Assembly (NCBI GenBank): GCA_003209655.1
Contig: QCPW01000001.1
Span: forward strand, 186,001 to 250,000
Length of the DNA: 64,000 nucleotides
Direction of reading: 5' to 3'
Source of the DNA: Prochlorococcus sp. AG-442-M23
GTDB lineage: Bacteria; Cyanobacteriota; Cyanobacteriia; PCC-6307; Cyanobiaceae
In this document: positions 21,060 through 30,773 of the stretch, piece after piece
Numbering within the stretch: position 1 is the first letter of the stretch
Layout of the letters: each line of letters opens with the position of its first letter
The notes under the pieces: model-generated
Seen by the model: the letters and a program-made list of their open reading frames with translations, nothing else
Database searches by the model: none
What the model was told of the DNA's origin: nothing
Position numbers and translations under genes: made by a program

Positions 21060-21509
21060 TTGTGTAATTTTGTGTTTATTGAGAATTTAAAAGAGACTTT
21101 AAATTTAGGGGGGAAACTCTCACACAAATTAAATCCCCAATCAATTGTTTTATTAAAGGGTCCAATTGGGGCTGGGAAAACTTCATTTGTTCAAGGGATT
21201 GCCAAAGGCTTATCAATCTCTGAGGACATTACAAGCCCTACATTTGCTTTATCTCATCACTATAACTCCGGAAAAATTCCACTAATTCACCTTGATTTAT
21301 ATAGGTTAGAAAATGTTTCTTCAGCAAAAGAAGTTTTTTTTTCAGAAGAAGAAGAGGCAATACAAAGACAAGCTATTTTAGTTATTGAATGGCCAGAATT
21401 AATAGAACCTGTTATTGATAATTTCTGGAAAATAGAAATTAGTTACGCAAAAAATTATGGAAGAAACTACGAAATAAGAGATCCCAAAAATTTATTAACC
21501 TTCTCATAA
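21060..21509 (+). CDS. tsaE: tRNA threonylcarbamoyladenosine biosynthesis ATPase TsaE
   Basis: A 149-residue P-loop ATPase that energises the t6A37-forming complex with TsaB and TsaD. Walker A is GPIGAGKT (34-41), followed by SPTFALSHHY and HLDLYRLE, the family's switch and metal-binding region, and VIEWPE. No ATG opens the frame: a TTG at 21060 or a GTG at 21072 must be used. The 3' end overlaps the convergent sugar kinase by 43 nt. It is divergent from ahcY. Confidence 0.92.
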   Translation: MCNFVFIENLKETLNLGGKLSHKLNPQSIVLLKGPIGAGKTSFVQGIAKGLSISEDITSPTFALSHHYNSGKIPLIHLDLYRLENVSSAKEVFFSEEEEAIQRQAILVIEWPELIEPVIDNFWKIEISYAKNYGRNYEIRDPKNLLTFS

Positions 21510-22465
21510 TATGGCTGTTGCTCGATGGCGCCTTCACCAAGACAAGTTAATAATCCACAAACACCTGCGAACTTAATGCAATCTTCTATCTCTATTTCAT
21601 TTGAAGGATAGCCAGAAGAAATTAATTTTGAAATTAAGCCAGCTAAAAAAGCATCGCCTGCGCCAGTTGTATCAACAATTTTTTGTGAAGTAGGAGTTTC
21701 GGTAATTCCCTGCAATCCATTGATATACCATGAAACGGGATTTTTTCCATCAGTTATTATTACATCTGGTCGATTAGACAATTGTTGAGATATTAGCAAG
21801 GGATTTTCATCCTCAAAAAACAAAGTTGCTTCTTCCTTAGCAAGTTTTAAAACATTTGCATGATTTAAAAATTTCTTAATTAAATTAACTCTCGAAGCTT
21901 TACTAAGGTCTGATAGAAAACTTGAATGATCCCAAAAGACCTCTCTCCAATTCAAATCAATAACTATTTTAACTTCATATTTTTTAGCCTGTTCAAGAAG
22001 AAAAAAAATAGTCTCTGCTGATACTGGAGATGATAATAATATTGTTCCTGTAACCAAATATTTTGTTTCTAGAAAAGATTTCTCCAAATTTAAAATTTCT
22101 TTTTCGATTAATTTCTTACTAAGAACTTCGTCTGCAAAACATGAATGAGAACTTTCCTCAAAGCCTGAAAAAAAACGATCTCCAAATTGATCTCTATCTA
22201 CATTAACAACGCGAGTAGATGAATCATTATTTAATTGCAAAAAATCTAAATTGACGTTCAATTCATTAAATTGCGTAATAAATTTTTTTCCATAATCATC
22301 ACTACCCAAACTTCCTATAAATGTTGAATCTATTTTTAATTTTCTTAATGCGCAGGCAACGTTAGCAGGCGCACCACCCAAAAAATCTGTAAATCCTTGA
22401 TTTGACTTATTTCTGATTCTGTCTATTAAAGCCTCTCCAATACATATGACCTTTTTCTTTTTCAT
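21467..22465 (-). CDS. PfkB-family carbohydrate kinase (fructokinase-like)
   Basis: A 332-residue ribokinase-fold sugar kinase. The N-terminal motif is FLGGAPANVACALRKL (28-43) and the C-terminal signature is DTTGAGDAFLAGL (265-277), with catalytic base Asp271. Fructokinase (ScrK/Frk) is the likeliest identity from the VICIGEALIDRI opening and GGAPANVA form, but related kinases act on other sugars. It overlaps tsaE tail to tail by 43 nt. Confidence 0.88.
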   Translation of the reverse strand: MKKKKVICIGEALIDRIRNKSNQGFTDFLGGAPANVACALRKLKIDSTFIGSLGSDDYGKKFITQFNELNVNLDFLQLNNDSSTRVVNVDRDQFGDRFFSGFEESSHSCFADEVLSKKLIEKEILNLEKSFLETKYLVTGTILLSSPVSAETIFFLLEQAKKYEVKIVIDLNWREVFWDHSSFLSDLSKASRVNLIKKFLNHANVLKLAKEEATLFFEDENPLLISQQLSNRPDVIITDGKNPVSWYINGLQGITETPTSQKIVDTTGAGDAFLAGLISKLISSGYPSNEIEIEDCIKFAGVCGLLTCLGEGAIEQQPYYEKVNKFLGSLIS

Positions 22466-22554
22466 AAAATGAACGTTTTTTCTTAACTAAGAATAATTTA
22501 TTAAAAACGAATAATTTTTTTTTGAATTAAAGTTTAATTAAAAGCAAATTCATA

Positions 22555-23469
22555 GTGACTTTAAATAAATCTGAAACTTGGAAGTGGAAAAATTGGGAAA
22601 TTTCTTGGTCTTTATCAAAAGAATCTACTTCTGAAAACAATATTAAAATTTTACTAGTTCATGGATTTGGGGCATCAAAAAACCACTGGAGACATAATCA
22701 AGATTTTCTTGGTAAATTTTCTAACTGCTACGCAATTGACTTATTAGGATTTGGGAAAAGCAGTCAGCCTAGTGCTTTATTAAATTACGAACCTAATAAA
22801 GAAAACTCAATTAAATATTCATTTGACTTATGGGGTAATCAAATATCAACATTTTGTGCAGAGGTAATAAAATCTCCTGTTTACTTGGTAGGAAATTCAA
22901 TTGGTGGTGTTATTTCATTAAAAGCTGCTGAAATCCTCAAAGATAATTGCAAAGGGGTCATATTGGTTGATTGTGCACAAAGGACTATGGATGATAAACG
23001 TTTAAAAAAAAGTGATATCTTAATGAATCTATTGAGACCAGTCCTTAAAACGATAGTCAGACAAAGAATAATTAGCAATACACTTTTTACAAGAGCTGCT
23101 AATCCAAAAGTCATAAAGAAAATACTTGAACAAGCTTATCCTTCAGGAAAAAATATCGATAAAGAATTGATTGAAATACTTTATCAACCCTCTCAAAGGA
23201 AAAATTCTAAAGAAGCATTTCGTGGTTTTATTAACTTATTTGATGACTATCTTGCTACTGATCTTTTCGATAGGGTGGAGGCTCCAATCCAATTGATTTG
23301 GGGAGAAAAAGATCCATGGGAATCTTTAAATGAAGCCAAAGAATGGAAGAAACAATTCAGGAATATTAAAAGATTAGATATTATTAATGGAGCTGGTCAT
23401 TGTCCTCATGATGAAGAACCTGAAAAAACAAATGAGTTAATAAATGAATTTATTCAAGAAACAAAGTAG
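22555..23469 (+). CDS. alpha/beta-hydrolase
   Basis: A 304-residue serine hydrolase fold. The oxyanion block is LLVHGFGASKNHWRHN (33-48), the nucleophile elbow is GNSIGG (Ser115), the acid is in WGEKDPWE (Asp253) and the catalytic histidine is in GAGHCPHDE (His282). The start is GTG at 22555. The exact substrate is not evident; cyanobacterial relatives are annotated as esterases or haloalkane-dehalogenase-like. The last 16 nt overlap the convergent sigma-factor gene. Confidence 0.88.
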   Translation: MTLNKSETWKWKNWEISWSLSKESTSENNIKILLVHGFGASKNHWRHNQDFLGKFSNCYAIDLLGFGKSSQPSALLNYEPNKENSIKYSFDLWGNQISTFCAEVIKSPVYLVGNSIGGVISLKAAEILKDNCKGVILVDCAQRTMDDKRLKKSDILMNLLRPVLKTIVRQRIISNTLFTRAANPKVIKKILEQAYPSGKNIDKELIEILYQPSQRKNSKEAFRGFINLFDDYLATDLFDRVEAPIQLIWGEKDPWESLNEAKEWKKQFRNIKRLDIINGAGHCPHDEEPEKTNELINEFIQETK

Positions 23470-24455
23470 GCTTCAACATTATCACTAAGTCTTCTCAAGC
23501 CTCTTAATCCATCTCTTTCTAGGTTCCTTACTCTATCTCTACTAATACCTAAAACACGACCAATACCTGTGAGAGACATTGGTTCATCTCCATCCATTCC
23601 ATACCTCATTCTCAATACTCTACATTGAAGATCAGGTAACTGATGAAGAAGTGAATGTAAATCTCCTCTCATGCAATCCATCTCGATTTGCTCATCCGGT
23701 AAATCCTCTCCTCCAGCTAATAAATCTAGTAATACTGTATCTTCACCATCACCAACTTTTGTTTCAAGACTTACTGGCTGACCAGCTTTACACATTAAAT
23801 CCTTAACATCATCTTCAGGTAACTCAACATATTTAGCAAGTTCACCAATAGTAGGAGTTCTTGACATTTCTTGGCTCAACTCTCTTTGTCCTTTTTTTAA
23901 CTTATTAAGCATTTCAGTTATATGAATTGGCAATCTAATCGCTCTACTTTTTTCAGCAATAGCTCTAGTTATACCTTGTCTAATCCACCAATATGCATAA
24001 GTTGAAAATTTATATCCTCTTGCAGGATCAAATTTTTCTACACCTCTTACTAGTCCAATTGTTCCTTCTTGAATTAAATCAAGTAGTTCCATATTTCTTT
24101 TGGTATATTTCTTTGCGACACTTACAACTAATCTTAAATTTGCAGCAACCATTCTTTCTTTAGCACGTTGACCAGCCCTAAGTCTTTTTTTGATTTGTGA
24201 AATTGATAAATTTAACTTGTCAGCAAGTTCTTCAACTGAAGGTTTATCGCCTGTCAGTTCAATTATTTCAAGCTCTGCTCTTTCTACTTGCATGAATTCT
24301 TGAACTTGTCTTCCTAAAGTTATTTCTTGCTCATGTGATAATAACGGTACCCGTCCAATATCTCTTAAGTATGATCTCACTAAATCTACGTCATTACTTG
24401 ATTTTAAAGATGCAATAGTGACTAATTTATTTTCAACTAAAGTTTCGGATGACAT
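23454..24455 (-). CDS. group 2 RNA polymerase sigma factor (RpoD/SigA family)
   Basis: A 333-residue sigma-70 factor. Region 1.2 is DLVRSYLRDIGRVPLLSHEQE (24-44), region 2 spans 100-170 with NLRLVVSVAKKY, DLIQEGTIGLVRGVEKFDP and the -10-reading YKFSTYAYWWIRQGITRAI. Region 3 follows, and region 4 has RMRYGMDGDEPMSLTGIG and a helix-turn-helix VLGISRDRVRNLERDGLRGLR. It lacks the long region 1.1 of the primary sigma, and its length fits cyanobacterial group 2 sigmas (SigB/C/D type). It may direct light- or stress-dependent promoters; which paralogue it is cannot be settled here. Confidence 0.93.
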   Translation of the reverse strand: MSSETLVENKLVTIASLKSSNDVDLVRSYLRDIGRVPLLSHEQEITLGRQVQEFMQVERAELEIIELTGDKPSVEELADKLNLSISQIKKRLRAGQRAKERMVAANLRLVVSVAKKYTKRNMELLDLIQEGTIGLVRGVEKFDPARGYKFSTYAYWWIRQGITRAIAEKSRAIRLPIHITEMLNKLKKGQRELSQEMSRTPTIGELAKYVELPEDDVKDLMCKAGQPVSLETKVGDGEDTVLLDLLAGGEDLPDEQIEMDCMRGDLHSLLHQLPDLQCRVLRMRYGMDGDEPMSLTGIGRVLGISRDRVRNLERDGLRGLRRLSDNVEAYFVS

Positions 24456-24554
24456 AAAATTAATGTTGTTTTGTAAACAATACCATTAAGAAATGTAAAG
24501 TTAAACAAAAAAATCCACAATTTTACAAAAATGAGAATAAATACCTAGTTATTT

Positions 24555-25964
24555 TTATAATATTGAAGAATTCAGAAGCCAATTTGCGGTACTAAGGTAA
24601 ATAAACACTCCAGCAATATCTGTAACTGTTGTAATAAAAGGGGAAGACATTAGAGCAGGATCCAATCCCATATTGTCAAATAGCAAAGGAAGAATAGCTC
24701 CCACAGTTGCAGCTAAAGTTGTGATTGAGATTAAACTTATTGCAACTGCTGATGCGATTAAGGGTCCCTCGCCTTGCCACCAAGCAAAAGGGAAAACCAC
24801 TAGCATCATTAAAATTCCTAAAAGAGCTCCAGTTATAGCTTCTTTAGCCACTGTCTTAAATGCTCCTAATGATTTTAATTTTTGAGTACTCAAACCTCTT
24901 ATTACAACTGTTGAGCTTTGAGCTCCAACATTCCCTCCAGTACCAATAAGTAATGGAATAAAAGCTGCCAACAAAACAATTTCTTTTAAAATTTGATCAT
25001 TCATGGCAATAACTTTTGTAGTCAATCCATTAGCTAAAACTAAAATTAGAAGCCATAAAATTCTCCTTCGAGCAATTGTAAATAGACTACTTTGAAAGTA
25101 ATCATCCTCATCTCCAGGCTGAACTGCTCCTGCTGCATAGATATCTCTTGTAGCTTCTTGCTCAATAACATCTATCAGGTCATCTACAGTAACAATACCC
25201 ACTAGTCTTTTTTCTTTATCTACAACTGGAAGAGCTAAAAAATCATATCTTTGAATAGCTCTAGCTACCTCCTCTTGATTAGTATTGGTAGAAATATTGA
25301 CGACATCTTTTGTCATCACTTCGCCAATAGGTTGACTGGGATCAGCAGTCACTAAATCTCTCAAAGATAAGATCCCAGTCAAATGTCTTTCTTTGTCTGT
25401 GACATATAAACTATAAACTGTTTCTGTAAATGCAGCCCTTTTTCTAACCAGAGACAAAGCCTCCTCAGCTGTTTGCATTTCTTTTAAATCTATGAATTCA
25501 GTAGTCATTAATCTACCTGCAGTTTCAGGCTCATAACCTAATAACTCTGCTGTTACTTTTCTTTCTCCCGGACTTAGTGCTGATAGAAATTTTCTTACAA
25601 CTTTTGCCGGTAACTCGTCGAAAAGTTGAACCCTATCATCAGGAGACATTTTTTCAACGATTTCTAAAACCTCTCCTGATCGAAGTCTATCTAATAACGT
25701 TTGCTGAACTATTGGATCTAGATATTCATAAACTTCAATTGCTTCATTTTTTTTTAATAATCTAAATGCAAGCGCCTGTAGTATTAAAGGAAGACAACCA
25801 ATTGCATCTGCTATATCAACTGGTTGAGAAGGTTCTAATAATAATTTTGCTTCATCATAATTCCCTGCAACAAGTAATTCCTCAAGTTGAATTGAAATCT
25901 TTCCACGAGTAGTTAAATCAGATGATAAGGAAGTAATCGACTCTAGATTATTATTTTCTTCCAT
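24555..25964 (-). CDS. mgtE: magnesium transporter MgtE
   Basis: A Mg2+ channel/transporter of 469 residues from ATG 25964; an ATG at 25982 adds MIKSNI. An N-terminal alpha-helical MgtE domain with PDDRVQLFDELPAKVVRKFL is followed by two CBS domains (about 145-265) and a C-terminal pore domain with five membrane spans, including LIGTGGNVGAQSSTVVIRGL, the pore-lining block. CBS and N domains sense intracellular Mg2+ and close the pore. It follows the crcB pair by about 24-42 nt. No Mg2+ riboswitch (M-box) fits in that gap. Confidence 0.95.
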   Translation of the reverse strand: MEENNNLESITSLSSDLTTRGKISIQLEELLVAGNYDEAKLLLEPSQPVDIADAIGCLPLILQALAFRLLKKNEAIEVYEYLDPIVQQTLLDRLRSGEVLEIVEKMSPDDRVQLFDELPAKVVRKFLSALSPGERKVTAELLGYEPETAGRLMTTEFIDLKEMQTAEEALSLVRKRAAFTETVYSLYVTDKERHLTGILSLRDLVTADPSQPIGEVMTKDVVNISTNTNQEEVARAIQRYDFLALPVVDKEKRLVGIVTVDDLIDVIEQEATRDIYAAGAVQPGDEDDYFQSSLFTIARRRILWLLILVLANGLTTKVIAMNDQILKEIVLLAAFIPLLIGTGGNVGAQSSTVVIRGLSTQKLKSLGAFKTVAKEAITGALLGILMMLVVFPFAWWQGEGPLIASAVAISLISITTLAATVGAILPLLFDNMGLDPALMSSPFITTVTDIAGVFIYLSTANWLLNSSIL

Positions 25965-26006
25965 AATATTGCTCTTAATCAAAGTAACAATAGTATTATA
26001 TAAATA

Positions 26007-26333
26007 TTAAGTCATTTTTCTACTTAGTAAAAAACCAAAATACATGATAATTAAATTTAAAATAATAAATAAATTGAAATAAAGGAACAATTTTAAATAA
26101 TAACCCTTAAGAATTAGTTGATATAAAAAATTAACAACACCACTAAATGAAGTAAAACAAGAACAAAAACCAAACAATAAAATTTCTTTATTTGCATTTT
26201 TAATTTTTCTTGAAATCACAAAACCATATAAAAATGAGCCAATAAAAGAAACAAAAAAAATATTTAAATAAAATCTTATAATTGTTGCAAAATAAGCAAC
26301 TAATATCAGTAATAAAAAATAAAATTTATTCAA
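26007..26333 (-). CDS. crcB: fluoride channel CrcB/Fluc (second of pair)
   Basis: A 108-residue membrane protein with four hydrophobic segments. The Fluc hallmark GFCSCFTSFSG (about 55-65) aligns with the canonical GFCGGFTTFS, whose Phe and Thr/Ser residues line the F- pore. Its start overlaps the stop of the neighbouring crcB by 4 nt (ATGA type). The paired arrangement implies a heterodimeric, dual-topology channel. It is more diverged than its partner, including loss of a clear N-terminal Asn motif. Confidence 0.82.
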   Translation of the reverse strand: MNKFYFLLLILVAYFATIIRFYLNIFFVSFIGSFLYGFVISRKIKNANKEILLFGFCSCFTSFSGVVNFLYQLILKGYYLKLFLYFNLFIILNLIIMYFGFLLSRKMT

Positions 26334-26701
26334 TTTTTAAAGGTTAAAGTAATAAAATACCCTAAATTAAATAATAATAAAGATAATACTAAAACCTCAG
26401 TATAATAAAGAAATAAGCTTAAATATTTTCTTTTTTGAATTAGATTAAATAATTGATATATGAAAGAAGAAAATGTACTAAAACATCCTAAAAAACCAAC
26501 ATAAAAAAATAAGATTAAATTTTGATTATTAACACTAAATGCTATGAAAATACCTAAGAATAAAGAAGACAAAACATTTACGATTAAAGAATGATCAAAC
26601 AAATATTCTAACTTTTTTCCAAAACTATACTTAATGAGCCATCTCAAAATTAATCCAATAGTACTTCCCGATAAGATATAAATAATCTCAAATATATCCA
26701 A
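26330..26701 (-). CDS. crcB: fluoride channel CrcB/Fluc (first of pair)
   Basis: A 123-residue four-span membrane protein. The family marks are GSTIGLILRWLI (12-23), the conserved-Asn segment SLIVNVLSSLFLGIF and the pore block GFLGCFSTFSSF. CrcB proteins passively export fluoride. It is 3 nt after an upstream small exported-protein gene and overlaps the second crcB, all in the gyrB-led minus-strand run. No fluoride riboswitch is visible between these genes because the gaps are only a few bases. Confidence 0.87.
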   Translation of the reverse strand: MDIFEIIYILSGSTIGLILRWLIKYSFGKKLEYLFDHSLIVNVLSSLFLGIFIAFSVNNQNLILFFYVGFLGCFSTFSSFIYQLFNLIQKRKYLSLFLYYTEVLVLSLLLFNLGYFITLTFKN

Positions 26702-26704
26702 ACT

Positions 26705-27034
26705 CTACATTTTTATCCAACCCTTTGTAGTTTTATTTGGATGTTCAATAAAACGATTGGTTGTCAATTCTACTCTTGCCCAAATATCTTTTTCCGTGAC
26801 TATCCATTTACGCAAAATTGATAATGAGGAACCAGAATTTAGGACCATTAATTTTTTTGCATTAGTTCTAGGATAAGTAAATAATGAACAACTTTCATTT
26901 AATACAATCTCTTTCGAAGTATTAAAAATATTGTAATCATCTAAATTCCTTTGTATACCTCCTGCAGGAAGGGTAATTGGACCAATCAAAGCAAATCCTA
27001 TTAAACAAATATTTTTAATCATAATTTTAATCAT
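26705..27034 (-). CDS. small exported protein, possible SH3-like domain
   Basis: A 109-residue protein not assigned to a known function. The N-terminus (MIKIMIKNICLIGFALIGPITLPAGG) looks like a signal peptide. The rest is beta-rich (SCSLFTYPRTNAKKLMVLNSGSSLSILRKWIV and KDIWARVELTT...GWIKM) and reads like a bacterial SH3 domain, which has this VLNxGSxLxILRxW...WxxV pattern. Its start overlaps gyrB's stop by 4 nt. A cell-wall or surface role would be inference only. Confidence 0.68.
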   Translation of the reverse strand: MIKIMIKNICLIGFALIGPITLPAGGIQRNLDDYNIFNTSKEIVLNESCSLFTYPRTNAKKLMVLNSGSSLSILRKWIVTEKDIWARVELTTNRFIEHPNKTTKGWIKM

Positions 27035-28998
27035 ATATCTAATGTTGCCATATCTAAATTTGCACTATGAGTTTCAATAAATTCTCTCCTAGGTGCGACT
27101 TTATCTCCCATTAAAATATTGAATATTCTATCTGCTTCTAAAGCATCTTCAATTTCTACTCTTTTCATCATCCTGGTATCAGGATTCATAGTCGTATCCC
27201 ATAATTGTTTAGGCATCATCTCACCTAAACCTTTAAACCTTTGAATATTGTAGTTAGCTTTTTCTCCAAATTCTTCAATAGTTTGCTTCAATTGACTTTC
27301 GTTATAACAATATTTATGATTTTTACCTCTTTCAACTTTATATAGAGGTGGACATGCAATATAAATGAAACCTTTTTCAACAAGCTCTCTTTGATATCTA
27401 TAAAAGAACGTTAATAGTAATGTTCTAATATGAGCCCCGTCAACGTCAGCATCAGTCATAATAACAACGCGATGATACCTTAAAGAATTAATATCAAACT
27501 CTTCACCCTTGATACCCAGTCCCAAAGCAGTTATTAGAGATTGAATTTCTGTATTTTTATAAATTTTAGTATCATCAGTTTTTTCAATATTTAATATTTT
27601 TCCTCTCAAAGGCAAAATTGCCTGAAATTGTCTATCCCTTCCTTGTTTAGCAGAACCACCAGCAGAATCACCCTCAACTATATAAATCTCTGAACCTGAG
27701 GGATCTCTTGAACTACAATCTGCCAATTTTCCAGGCAAAGTAGAGCTCTCAAGAACACTTTTTCTTCTCACTAAATCCCTTGCCCTCTTAGCTGCTTCTG
27801 CTGCATTAAAAGATTGAATTGCTTTTTCTAGAATTAAATCAAAAACACCAGGATTAAATTCCATGTATTTTGTTAGTGATTCTCCTATCAACGAATCAAC
27901 AATTCCTCTTACTTCTGTATTTCCTAATTTCGTCTTGGTTTGTCCTTCAAATTCTGGCTCTGGGACTTTGACAGATAATACGACAGTCAAACCTTCCCTT
28001 ATATTTTCTCCTGACAAATTTTTATCAACCTCCTTTCTTTTCCCTCTCTTTTTTGCAATGGCATTAAAAGTTCTTGTCAATACTGTTTTCAAACCCTCTA
28101 TATGTGTTCCTCCATCAATAGTTCTAATATTATTTGCAAATCCTAAAATATTATCTGAATAAACGTCTGAACACCACTGTAAAGCGGCTTCAACATATAC
28201 ATTGTCCTTTTGCGAGTCAACATAAATAATCTCTGAATGGATAGTTTCTTTTTCTTTATTAATATATTCTACGTATTCTTTAATACCGCCATCATATAAA
28301 TAAATTTCTTCTTTAAAAGAACCATCTGATAGTTGTTGTCTCTCATCTCTAAATTTAATTTTGACACCACCATTAAGATAAGCCAATTCTCTTAATCTTG
28401 AGGATAAAATAGCAAAATCAAATTCAATTCCATCAGTAAATATTGTTTCATCTGGCTTAAAACATATCGTTGTACCTTTTCTTAAGGATCTATTTTGCTG
28501 TTTTTGGGTTTTTAATTCTCCTTTTGTAATTCCTTTCTCAAATCTTTGATTAAACTCACTACCATTTCTAAAGACGGTAACATTTACCCATTCACTTAAC
28601 GCATTAACAACAGAAATTCCTACACCATGCAAACCACCAGATACCTTATATCCGCCACTGCCAAATTTACCTCCTGCATGAAGAACAGTCAGTACAGTTT
28701 CTAGAGCACTTTTTCCAGTTCTTGGATGTATATCTGTGGGAATACCTCTTCCATTGTCTGAAATCAATGCTGAGCCATCATCCTTGAGAACTATTTCAAT
28801 TTGATCACAATGACCAGCGAGGGCTTCATCTACAGAATTATCTACGACTTCATACACTAAATGATGTAATCCTCGTGGACCAGTCGAACCAATATACATA
28901 CCTGGTCGTTTACGAACAGGTTCTAACCCCTCTAATACCTGTATCTGTTCAGCGCCATAATCGTTGGAGATTTTATTAGATCTTTTTTCCTCACTCAT
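27031..28998 (-). CDS. gyrB: DNA gyrase subunit B
   Basis: A 655-residue ATPase subunit of gyrase, which introduces negative supercoils. GHKL ATPase motifs are RPGMYIG (31-37), VVDNSVDEA (51-59) and DNGRGIP (81-87). The TOPRIM metal site has VEGDSAGGSAKQGRDR and DADVDGAHIRTLLLTFF. The C-terminus contains RFKGLGEM and RTMMxRVEIEDA-type blocks. The short C-terminal form matches most bacterial GyrB, and gyrA is not in the window. It heads a tight operon-like run down to mgtE. Confidence 0.97.
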   Translation of the reverse strand: MSEEKRSNKISNDYGAEQIQVLEGLEPVRKRPGMYIGSTGPRGLHHLVYEVVDNSVDEALAGHCDQIEIVLKDDGSALISDNGRGIPTDIHPRTGKSALETVLTVLHAGGKFGSGGYKVSGGLHGVGISVVNALSEWVNVTVFRNGSEFNQRFEKGITKGELKTQKQQNRSLRKGTTICFKPDETIFTDGIEFDFAILSSRLRELAYLNGGVKIKFRDERQQLSDGSFKEEIYLYDGGIKEYVEYINKEKETIHSEIIYVDSQKDNVYVEAALQWCSDVYSDNILGFANNIRTIDGGTHIEGLKTVLTRTFNAIAKKRGKRKEVDKNLSGENIREGLTVVLSVKVPEPEFEGQTKTKLGNTEVRGIVDSLIGESLTKYMEFNPGVFDLILEKAIQSFNAAEAAKRARDLVRRKSVLESSTLPGKLADCSSRDPSGSEIYIVEGDSAGGSAKQGRDRQFQAILPLRGKILNIEKTDDTKIYKNTEIQSLITALGLGIKGEEFDINSLRYHRVVIMTDADVDGAHIRTLLLTFFYRYQRELVEKGFIYIACPPLYKVERGKNHKYCYNESQLKQTIEEFGEKANYNIQRFKGLGEMMPKQLWDTTMNPDTRMMKRVEIEDALEADRIFNILMGDKVAPRREFIETHSANLDMATLDI

Positions 28999-29150
28999 TT
29001 AATATAAAAATAAATAATAATACTTTTAAAATGTTATTTTTAAAAGGTCTTTCATTAAATTTACCACCGGTATAAGAGAAAGGCTTGTAGTAAATGCAAA
29101 ATTTAATCACTTTAATATATGAATCAATTTTTTCATATCAAAAATCTAAT

Positions 29151-30050
29151 ATGCTTTCTTCAAAACCATTAGTAATAGTTTTACTCGGGCCAACAGCAAG
29201 TGGCAAAACTAAGCTAGCAATAGACATCGCTAAATACTTTCAAATCAATATACATAATGTAGATTCAAGACAACTTTATCGATATATGGACATAGGCACA
29301 GCAAAACCTACGAGAGAGCAACAAAAACAGATAAAGCATTTTTTAATAGATCTTGAAGAACCTTCAAATAAAGTGAATGCAAGGCAATTTCAAGAAATTG
29401 CTACAAAATCAATAAATCAAGAACTTAATAAGAAAACAACTCCCTTTTTAGTAGGCGGTAGCGGACTTTATATAAATTCAATAATCAAGGGATTTTTTGC
29501 TCCAGATGTCCCACCTCAAAAATCTTTGAGATCACAATTCGAAGAATTAGGTCAAGAAAAATGTTGGGAACTTTTAAAAATTTGTGACCCTGTTTTAACA
29601 AAAAAAATTAATTATGCTGATCAGGTGAGAACAATAAGAGGTTTAGAAGTTTTTTATGTTACGGGTAAACCAATGTCATCTCAAAAATTCCAAAACCCTC
29701 CTCCATGGAGAGTATTAGAGTTAGGAATAGAAAGAACAGATTTAAAAGAAAGGATTTTGAAAAGAACAAAAGATATGTTTATGTTGGGGATTATAGAAGA
29801 AACGAAAAATATCATTAATCAATATGGAGAAAAATTACCTTTGCTTGAAACGATTGGATACAAAGAAGCTAAAAAAGTTATCAAAGAAAATCTAAAAATT
29901 GAAGAAGCTATTGAAATAACAACAACAAAAACAATCCAATTTGCTAAAAGACAAAAAACATGGTTCCGAAATAAGAACAGTCCAATATGGCTTAATAACA
30001 AAAACCTGCTAAAAGATGCAATAATTAGAATAGAATATGCTTTACGCTAA
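29151..30050 (+). CDS. miaA: tRNA dimethylallyltransferase
   Basis: A 299-residue enzyme that puts a dimethylallyl group on A37 of tRNAs reading UNN codons. Walker A is GPTASGKT (13-20) and the substrate-binding [16 protein letters not shown] block follows, with [14 protein letters not shown] further on. I prefer ATG 29151 because the P-loop then falls at the family-typical position; an ATG at 29094 adds 19 residues without family similarity. It is divergent from gyrB and 55 nt upstream of infC. Confidence 0.94.
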   Translation: MLSSKPLVIVLLGPTASGKTKLAIDIAKYFQINIHNVDSRQLYRYMDIGTAKPTREQQKQIKHFLIDLEEPSNKVNARQFQEIATKSINQELNKKTTPFLVGGSGLYINSIIKGFFAPDVPPQKSLRSQFEELGQEKCWELLKICDPVLTKKINYADQVRTIRGLEVFYVTGKPMSSQKFQNPPPWRVLELGIERTDLKERILKRTKDMFMLGIIEETKNIINQYGEKLPLLETIGYKEAKKVIKENLKIEEAIEITTTKTIQFAKRQKTWFRNKNSPIWLNNKNLLKDAIIRIEYALR

Positions 30051-30105
30051 ATTATTAAAGTATTATATCTTGTTCATCATCACAACAACAACTAAAAAAA
30101 ACTGA

Positions 30106-30681
30106 ATGCCACCACGTCCACGCTTTGATCGCCGCGCTCCCGTTAGAGAGCTCCCAAATATTAACGAAAGAATAAAATACCCTCAATTAAGAGTTGTTGA
30201 TTCAGATGGAAAGCAACTAGGAGTTATAGATAGGCTAAAAGCATTAGAAATTGCCAATCAAAGAGAACTAGACTTGGTTTTAGTAAGCGAGAAGGCTAAT
30301 CCTCCTGTTTGCAGGATAATGGATTATGGGAAATATAAATTTGAGCAAGAAAAAAAAGCAAAGGAAGCAAGAAAAAAATCTCACCAAACTGAAGTTAAAG
30401 AAGTAAAAATGAGATACAAAATTGATAAACACGATTATGACGTAAGGATAGGTCAAGCTGTTAGATTTTTAAAAGCAGGCGATAAAGTGAAATGTACGGT
30501 CATTTTTAGAGGCAGAGAAATTCAACATTCAAATTTAGCAGAAACACTGCTTCTAAAAATGGCTAATGACTTAGAAGAGCAGTCAGAGGTTCAACAAAGG
30601 CCAAAAAGGGAGGGGAGAAATATGATTATGTTTCTAAGTCCTCGAAAAACACCTTTAATAAAAAAAGAAGAAGAAGAATAG
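30106..30681 (+). CDS. infC: translation initiation factor IF-3
   Basis: A 191-residue factor that keeps ribosomal subunits apart and checks start-codon pairing on the 30S subunit. The N-domain shows [23 protein letters not shown] (19-41) and the linker-plus-C-domain shows [26 protein letters not shown] and [15 protein letters not shown]. The C-terminus is lysine/glutamate rich. It is not next to rpmI-rplT, which lie about 33 kb away at 63309-63884, so the common infC-rpmI-rplT operon is split here. Confidence 0.96.
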   Translation: MPPRPRFDRRAPVRELPNINERIKYPQLRVVDSDGKQLGVIDRLKALEIANQRELDLVLVSEKANPPVCRIMDYGKYKFEQEKKAKEARKKSHQTEVKEVKMRYKIDKHDYDVRIGQAVRFLKAGDKVKCTVIFRGREIQHSNLAETLLLKMANDLEEQSEVQQRPKREGRNMIMFLSPRKTPLIKKEEEE

Positions 30682-30773
30682 GAAATACATAATCTAATAA
30701 GAAATTAGCCGAAAAATTATGACGGATGTTAAACTGTCACTTAAGGTTTAAGAAAGAAATTAATTAGGTATTT

